Source: a virus. From it: DNA of 64,000 bases. This document shows positions 59,139 through 64,000 of this stretch, piece by piece (the stretch's first letter is position 1; each line of letters starts with the position of its first letter). Position numbers and translations under genes: made by a program. The DNA lies in IMG/VR virus record IMGVR_UViG_3300049215_000529, positions 62,001-126,000 of that record. One strand, written 5' to 3'. The notes below the pieces were generated by a model, which made no database searches, was not told the origin of the DNA, and saw only the letters and a program-made list of their open reading frames with translations.

Positions 59139-60251
59139 TCACTTCTTTAGCGTAACGTTTTCATTAAGCTTATTGAAGTGTTCGAAGAAAGCTTTACAAG
59201 AATATAATTTATGCTTGGTTATCATATCAAAATCAAAGGAATTATAAAATCCCATGACTTGAACCTCGTGCTCCACACTATAGTCTGTAAGAAATTTACA
59301 TAAGTGTTCTAGATATACAAACCTATTCTTAGATTTTGCAGCTTCTGAAAAAACTTTTTGCTTGGCAAAATAGCAAGCAGAAACTACGAAAACAACCTTC
59401 TCACTTGGAGCTAATGACTGGAAGTCAAACTTCATCGTTCCAGATTCAATTAGGGAATGAATAAATGGTTCAAATTTACGATAATGCTCATACCAAATTT
59501 TGAATCTTAGCCCCGCCTCATTTCCAACAAAGCCGGAAATGATTTGAGTGACGGTCTCTATATCAACAATCTTTAGGTCTTTAGCCTTAATCAAAGCATC
59601 AGAGGCTTGAATCCAACCTCTTGGAGAAGGGCTGGCATAGCAAGAGTCTTCAATGCTTCCACAAGCAAAAGAGGGATCACTTCTTAAGAACCCCAAAATC
59701 AAATCATGAACCTGATTGGCTTTCGCCCAATCTACCCACCTTTCAAAATTAAAAGATAGGATATACTTGGATCCTCTATCCAATAACGCACTGCTAATCT
59801 GATTGGAGTATGCTCCTTCATTGGAAAGATTTCCAGTTAGAATGCAAGAGGCAGCGTTGATAGGAATCCCGTTAATAGATTTGAATTGCAAAATTTCAAG
59901 TAATGGTGCCGTAACTTCTGATGGCGCCTTATCTACTTCATCGAAAAGAATAACACTATCGGGTTCTTTTCCCTTCTCTAATCGCGGCAAAAAGGATGGT
60001 GATTTGAATGTAATAACTTCACCAGGAGCATTTATATTAGGGTATCCGGCTAAGTCGGGTCGTTCAATTACACTTAAGTTAATGTAATTGACTTTCATCT
60101 TGCACTCTTGTGCTGCCTGAATTACTATATGAGTTTTACCAACGCCCCTTCTTCCGAAGAGGAATAAATTTTGTTGTGCCCTGATAGAAAACTTACTAAG
60201 ATTGAACGCCTGCTCTTGGTCTATTTCCGGCAAGTTGAGTGAATTGGTCAT
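59139..60251 (-). CDS. MoxR-type AAA+ ATPase
   Basis: Walker A GRRGVGKT, Walker B VILFDEVDKAPSEV and the sensor segment ILTGNLSNEGAYSNQI with SSALLDRGSKY are MoxR/dynein-related. MoxR proteins act as chaperones, often with VWA-domain partners; none is adjacent here. The C-terminal half is helical and unassigned. A GATATATA motif lies upstream at 60277. Confidence 0.82.
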   Translation of the reverse strand: MTNSLNLPEIDQEQAFNLSKFSIRAQQNLFLFGRRGVGKTHIVIQAAQECKMKVNYINLSVIERPDLAGYPNINAPGEVITFKSPSFLPRLEKGKEPDSVILFDEVDKAPSEVTAPLLEILQFKSINGIPINAASCILTGNLSNEGAYSNQISSALLDRGSKYILSFNFERWVDWAKANQVHDLILGFLRSDPSFACGSIEDSCYASPSPRGWIQASDALIKAKDLKIVDIETVTQIISGFVGNEAGLRFKIWYEHYRKFEPFIHSLIESGTMKFDFQSLAPSEKVVFVVSACYFAKQKVFSEAAKSKNRFVYLEHLCKFLTDYSVEHEVQVMGFYNSFDFDMITKHKLYSCKAFFEHFNKLNENVTLKK

Positions 60252-60276
60252 GCTTTTCTCTGAGATATCATATGAC

Positions 60277-60284
60277 TATATATC
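60277..60284 (-). promoter_or_regulatory. GATATATA motif before the MoxR-type gene
   Basis: The minus strand reads GAGATATATAGTCATATGATATCTC, an imperfect palindrome centred on the motif, about 25 bases before ATG 60251. It could be a promoter element or an operator. Confidence 0.3.
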
Positions 60285-60301
60285 TCAGCCCCAATCACAC
60301 A

Positions 60302-61309
60302 TTACAGCAAAGGCAATAAAGATTTGTACTCTGGAAAATTTTTAATGAATTCTACCAACCATTTTTCACTCTTAAGTTCAATTAATTTTCGTAAAATCTT
60401 CCTCTTTTTACTAAAGGAAACTTCTATCGCATATTTTACAATATGATCTGGGTCGGCATTATCTAAAAAGGAATCTTCAAATTCTTCCACTTTATCTGGA
60501 TAATGATCCTTTAAATAAAGACAAAAGTGTTTTACTAATTTTGTATTGAAGGTAAGTCCATTAATAATCTGTGACCACAAAGCTGCCTGACATTTCCACT
60601 TATTATCATCTATGAGGGAACGAGTAAACTTATCGGTTATTGAAATAATCTCAACAATAATAGATAAATAATGTTCTAGTCCATTATCGTAATGTTGTAT
60701 AAGGGTTGGAATTATATGATTTTCTAGAGTCTCGGGCTCATTTGCTATAACTTCAGAAATATAGCGCTTAACTGAGAAATTCCAGGACCTGTCTAGTTTA
60801 GTAACCAATAATTTTTTAAGAAAGTAACTTGGATCCTTATCAATAAGCCGAAGAAACTTATTTATGACTTTTATCTGAGCCTCTCGGTTCAAATAGATAA
60901 GTTCAATAAAAATTGTCTCAGAGCTATCTGTATTGATACCTCTAGCAATTTTTTCTTCCAAAAATACAAAAAAGTGATCTGGATGATTGTGTTTGGCTAA
61001 ATGAGTCTCAAGCTGTTCAATCAATTCATTGTCGCCCAAATCTAAAATAACTCTGATTAATTTTCTGTAAGATAGAAAACGAGACATATCGTGGGGCTTA
61101 ATGATCTTCGATGCCTCGCAGACCTTATCATATAGAACATCAATAATAAATTGTTTTAGATCAACATAAGCCATAAAAGTTTTTACCGTTTCAGTAAAAA
61201 CAACTATATCTTCGTCTGAGAAATTATAATATATTAATTGATGGATTACAAAATCTAATTTCTCAGCAAATTCAATTTCTAATTGAGTTCGTTCTTCTAA
61301 ATCAGTCAT
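60302..61309 (-). CDS. Large helical hypothetical protein (335 aa)
   Basis: The protein is almost wholly alpha-helical with evenly spaced helix pairs, possibly a solenoid distantly like 51484-52197 (SYRKLIRVILDLGDNELIEQ; IKVINKFLRLIDKDPSYFLK). No catalytic motif. It probably works as a protein-binding scaffold, without direct evidence. Confidence 0.55.
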   Translation of the reverse strand: MTDLEERTQLEIEFAEKLDFVIHQLIYYNFSDEDIVVFTETVKTFMAYVDLKQFIIDVLYDKVCEASKIIKPHDMSRFLSYRKLIRVILDLGDNELIEQLETHLAKHNHPDHFFVFLEEKIARGINTDSSETIFIELIYLNREAQIKVINKFLRLIDKDPSYFLKKLLVTKLDRSWNFSVKRYISEVIANEPETLENHIIPTLIQHYDNGLEHYLSIIVEIISITDKFTRSLIDDNKWKCQAALWSQIINGLTFNTKLVKHFCLYLKDHYPDKVEEFEDSFLDNADPDHIVKYAIEVSFSKKRKILRKLIELKSEKWLVEFIKNFPEYKSLLPLL

Positions 61310-61312
61310 AAT

Positions 61313-61537
61313 TTAATTATATAGTACTTTTTGCTCTTTTATATCGTGCAATATTTCTGGAATGAAGAATGGAGAATCATACACTTGAACAGCAACTTCT
61401 GCTTGGTCATTGCCTTCCTTTTTTGCTTGTTTGAGAAACTCGGTCAAATCATGATTGGCAGCTTCCTGAGAGATAGCCAATGATACCAAGTGCCACGCTG
61501 CTTTCGGTCTGCTCTTCAAATAGATCCCATGAATCAT
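61313..61537 (-). CDS. Hypothetical protein (74 aa)
   Basis: A short helical protein with a basic start (IYLKSRPKAAWHLVSLAISQ) and no recognised family. It lies between the Fe-S carrier and the large helical gene with gaps of eight and three bases. Confidence 0.5.
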   Translation of the reverse strand: MIHGIYLKSRPKAAWHLVSLAISQEAANHDLTEFLKQAKKEGNDQAEVAVQVYDSPFFIPEILHDIKEQKVLYN

Positions 61538-61545
61538 ATCATTCC

Positions 61546-61887
61546 TTATACGCTAAAAGAGTGTCCACATCCACACTGGCTTTTAACATTAGGATTCAAG
61601 AACTTAAATCCCTGATTCATTAGAGATTGTTCCCAATCTAATGTACAGCCATCCAAATACAGAATGCTTTTGCGATCCACTATTAAGTGAATGCCTTCTA
61701 CTTCAAAAACTAAATCTTTAGATTTAGAAGCATCCTCATATTGTAAAACATATGAGAAGCCAGAGCAGCCTCCACCCTTAACACCTAACCTTACACATGC
61801 ATTAGGAGTTCCTCGGGCAACAAGTTGCTTAGTAATTTGTTCAGCAGCTAGGGCTGAAACAAAGACTTGGTACTTCTCTACTTCCAT
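61546..61887 (-). CDS. A-type iron-sulfur carrier (IscA/ErpA/HesB family)
   Basis: The three conserved cysteines are present: one in VKGGGCSGFSY and two in QCGCGHSF near the C-terminus. A-type carriers pass iron-sulfur clusters to target enzymes. The length (113) is normal. Phage copies are known, and may support Fe-S enzymes during infection. No other Isc gene is in the window. Confidence 0.92.
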   Translation of the reverse strand: MEVEKYQVFVSALAAEQITKQLVARGTPNACVRLGVKGGGCSGFSYVLQYEDASKSKDLVFEVEGIHLIVDRKSILYLDGCTLDWEQSLMNQGFKFLNPNVKSQCGCGHSFSV

Positions 61888-61905
61888 CTTATTAATGCAA
61901 CTTTA

Positions 61906-62268
61906 TTATCTTTTTGCCTTCTTAGGGGCTTCTTCCTGAGCTGCCACCATATTTGGAATGGCATCGATACGAGTCTTCAAATTATCTTCAAAGATTGCTT
62001 TGTCAGCATGAAGAAACTCAATACGCTCTACTAACTTTTGGACCATCTCATCAGATAGGTTGTGGGCATTGTCGGTTATGAACTTTTCAATGTCCTTAGC
62101 GCTATCTGATGTGAGTTTGACTCTGGCAATCTTATCAGAATCAGAAATGTCACTCTTGCGTTTGCGAAAAGATTTCCATCTATCCGAAAGAGAGTCTGAG
62201 ATGAAAACATCCCACATTAAGATGGCAGCGCCGACTCCGAAAACTATTTCAATAATATGTTCCAACAT
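61906..62268 (-). CDS. Membrane-anchored hypothetical protein (120 aa)
   Basis: An N-terminal membrane span (IIEIVFGVGAAILMWDVFIS) is followed by a charged helical cytoplasmic or periplasmic domain with a lysine-rich tail. No family recognised. Two bases separate it from the nucleotidyltransferase gene. Confidence 0.55.
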   Translation of the reverse strand: MLEHIIEIVFGVGAAILMWDVFISDSLSDRWKSFRKRKSDISDSDKIARVKLTSDSAKDIEKFITDNAHNLSDEMVQKLVERIEFLHADKAIFEDNLKTRIDAIPNMVAAQEEAPKKAKR

Positions 62269-62269
62269 G

Positions 62270-63424
62270 TTACCCTACTAATCGATTAATCATTTTTTGT
62301 ACGTTATACCAAGAGTACTTCGATAGAGATTTCTCTACCAGTTCAATGCACAGCTTATCTAGCTTCTCTTTGTCAGGAGTCTTAGGTAGAACATTAGTGC
62401 TGTTGTATAATGAGTTGAGTTCTTTATCTTCTCTCTCAGCAAATTCAATTAACTGATCATAACTCCAAGCACCATTACGAATGGATAGTAGTTCCTCGCG
62501 GTCGGGACGTTTGACGACTACTTTTCCAGTGGTCAGAACCTCACGACACATACGAATCAATCGAACCAAATGATAGGCATGCTTGGTGTCATAGCCATAT
62601 TTCTCTTCTAAGGCAGAGCGGGTTGGGTTACGAGTCTTCTTCCAGTTTTGATACTGATCCCACTCACGCTTAGCGTTGGTATACATACGCTCGCGCTGCA
62701 TGAGTTCAATGAAATTGTCATCGAGACCAATCTTACGAGCCGCACTCATCCAGTGCTGATCGGCAGTAATCTTCAGCTCTGCTAACATTTCGGTGACTGT
62801 AGTTCGGATACCAATCTTCTGAGATTCTTCGAGTCCTTCCATAAAATCGAACTGGAATCGGTCTAACTCCTTCTGGATCTCCGCGCTAGCAGCTGCAAGC
62901 TGACCCGCATCAATTAGAGTGGTTTCCGGTAATCCAAAGCCAGTTCGTGTCGGCTCATCGACCGGAGGAGTCATAATCCATCGTTTGTGGGTCTTAATTC
63001 TCTTTAGCTGTGAAACAGAGTAGCCAAGGAAGGTATGCTTGATTTTCTTTGATAGGAAGTCATCTTTATGTTCCAGAATAACTTCACCAATGGAATCAAC
63101 GACGAAGTGGTCGCTAGGATCTGTATGTAGAACCTCTACAATATTTGGATTGCTATCTGCTGCCAAGTTAAAAAATTTTCGTATATCGTAAATTACTGCA
63201 TCCGGATCTGGTGCTTTTAACTCTGCTTGTTCAAATCTTTTGGTATAACCAAAAAAATATTCTTTGGTAGGAATACAAACACCTTTAAAATCCTCATCAG
63301 AGGTAGCGACATTAGTTCCATATGCATGGCTACCATGCCTCACTAAGAGGCAGGTGCCTTTAGTAATCCACGATAAATGTGGAGAATTTTTCACAATAGT
63401 ATCTAAAACGGGATGATTTTGCAT
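62270..63424 (-). CDS. Predicted nucleotidyltransferase (COG3541-type)
   Basis: The motif LLVRHGSHAYGTNVATSDED holds the G-S and DxD metal residues of the polymerase-beta superfamily, and DAVIYDIRKFFNLAADSNPN, with a long helical C-terminal region, matches the COG3541 type common in bacteria and phages. The substrate is unknown; RNA ends are plausible in this setting. Confidence 0.82.
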   Translation of the reverse strand: MQNHPVLDTIVKNSPHLSWITKGTCLLVRHGSHAYGTNVATSDEDFKGVCIPTKEYFFGYTKRFEQAELKAPDPDAVIYDIRKFFNLAADSNPNIVEVLHTDPSDHFVVDSIGEVILEHKDDFLSKKIKHTFLGYSVSQLKRIKTHKRWIMTPPVDEPTRTGFGLPETTLIDAGQLAAASAEIQKELDRFQFDFMEGLEESQKIGIRTTVTEMLAELKITADQHWMSAARKIGLDDNFIELMQRERMYTNAKREWDQYQNWKKTRNPTRSALEEKYGYDTKHAYHLVRLIRMCREVLTTGKVVVKRPDREELLSIRNGAWSYDQLIEFAEREDKELNSLYNSTNVLPKTPDKEKLDKLCIELVEKSLSKYSWYNVQKMINRLVG

Positions 63425-63448
63425 TATTCTATCAATTCTAACCCATGC

Positions 63449-63456
63449 TATATATC
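63449..63456 (-). promoter_or_regulatory. GATATATA motif in divergent region
   Basis: The minus strand reads AGCGATATATAGCATGGG, 25 bases before ATG 63424. The region is shared with the divergent HNH gene at 63472. Confidence 0.3.
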
Positions 63457-63471
63457 GCTAGGGTTGCAATC

Positions 63472-64000
63472 ATGAAACAGTGTAATACGTGCAAAGAAAA
63501 CAAAAAGCTAGGTGATTTTCACAAAAAGAGTTGTGTGCCTGATGGTCATAGCAATAAATGTAAAACGTGCCAAAAGAAATATCAGCAAAGTCATTACTTG
63601 CGAAACAAAGACAGAATTTACCAAAACAATCTTTCTAAAAGAAAATACCTTGCTCAAGAAGTGGATAAACTAAAAGATTATCCTTGCAAAGATTGTGGCA
63701 AAAAGTATGAACCATTCTGTATGGACTTTGACCACTTATCAGATAAGATCATGGCTGTATCAAAAATGGTTCACGAAACTTTTTCTTTGGAGAAGATTAA
63801 AGAAGAAATTACCAAATGTGAATTGGTTTGCGTCCTCTGTCATAAAAATAGAACCTACCAAAGATTACAAGAAATAGAAAAGAAGAAACTATATCCTTGT
63901 TATGATAGGAATCGAGAAATTATCAAACTTGCCAAAAATCAACCATGTGCCGTTTGCAATATTCAGTACCAGTCATGGCAAATGGAATTTGATCACATTG
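63472..64000 (+). CDS. HNH endonuclease with two HNH modules (partial, runs off the end)
   Basis: From ATG 63472: an N-terminal zinc pair (CNTC...CKTC), a first HNH-like module (CKDCGKKYEPFCMDFDHL then CELVCVLCHKNRT), and the start of a second one (CAVCNIQYQSWQMEFDHI) cut by the window end. Proteins of this family are common free-standing phage nucleases; the tandem modules are less common. Confidence 0.8.
   Translation, partial: MKQCNTCKENKKLGDFHKKSCVPDGHSNKCKTCQKKYQQSHYLRNKDRIYQNNLSKRKYLAQEVDKLKDYPCKDCGKKYEPFCMDFDHLSDKIMAVSKMVHETFSLEKIKEEITKCELVCVLCHKNRTYQRLQEIEKKKLYPCYDRNREIIKLAKNQPCAVCNIQYQSWQMEFDHI

Noticed and set aside
1-64000. CRISPR array, rRNA genes or a lysogeny module
   Set aside because: No regular repeats with spacers, no rRNA-like sequence and no integrase or CI-type repressor were seen.

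Overview
The window looks like part of the accessory and 'takeover' region of a very large (huge or jumbo) tailed-phage genome infecting a bacterium. It is AT-rich, densely packed with mostly short genes that overlap by 1-20 bases (ATGA, TAATG and GTGA junctions), and carries many free-standing homing endonucleases (HNH and GIY-YIG), CCA-encoding tRNA genes and T4-type nucleic-acid repair enzymes. There is no rRNA, no ribosomal operon and no complete host pathway. I saw no capsid, terminase or tail gene, so the phage assignment rests on gene content and layout; a phage-like megaplasmid is not excluded.

Layout. 1-20.1 kb (mostly minus): a primase-like N-terminus, peptide deformylase fused to a SEC-C zinc knuckle, small zinc proteins, an HNH cluster, an MT-A70 adenine methyltransferase, a ribosomal protein bS21 homologue, a BCS1-like AAA ATPase, topoisomerase I, a possible sigma-like zinc protein, a soluble FtsK-type motor, a DUF192 protein, an active ClpP next to a catalytically dead ClpP paralogue, a DksA-type zinc finger and HU-like proteins. 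20.2-23.9 kb: a degenerate phosphoesterase, a Dps-like ferritin and two nucleotide-sugar genes. 23.9-29.8 kb: an IS200/IS605 element inserted in an HNH gene, tRNA-Arg, IF-3, an IS605 end remnant, two tandem tmRNA-type genes and three tRNA-Thr genes (CGT, GGT, TGT) behind a consensus sigma70 promoter. 29.8-31.2 kb: a Thg1-like protein and two small genes. 31.3-47.5 kb: a glycan island with GDP-fucose synthesis, a GT11 fucosyltransferase, a methyltransferase-GT2-GT6 fusion, further glycosyltransferases and methyltransferases, an aminotransferase and an acetyltransferase. 47.4-63.4 kb (mostly minus): an RNA repair and signalling group (macro domain, PP1-like phosphatase, polynucleotide kinase-phosphatase, three ATP-dependent RNA ligase-type enzymes, a nucleotidyltransferase), a matrixin-like protease, thioredoxin, a MoxR-type ATPase and an A-type Fe-S carrier. 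The window ends inside another HNH gene.

How the genes may work together. The strongest theme is capture of host translation and protein quality control. bS21, IF-3, deformylase, tRNAs and tmRNA would act on initiation, maturation and ribosome rescue, while ClpP plus its dead partner would form the proteolytic end that degrades tmRNA-tagged chains (the complete tmRNA's tag ends in ALAA, a ClpX-type degron). RNA ligases, kinase-phosphatase, Thg1-like protein and macro domain suggest defence against tRNA-cleaving host nucleases. The glycan island could decorate virions or alter the host surface.

All calls come from reading the sequence and translated proteins; no database search was run.
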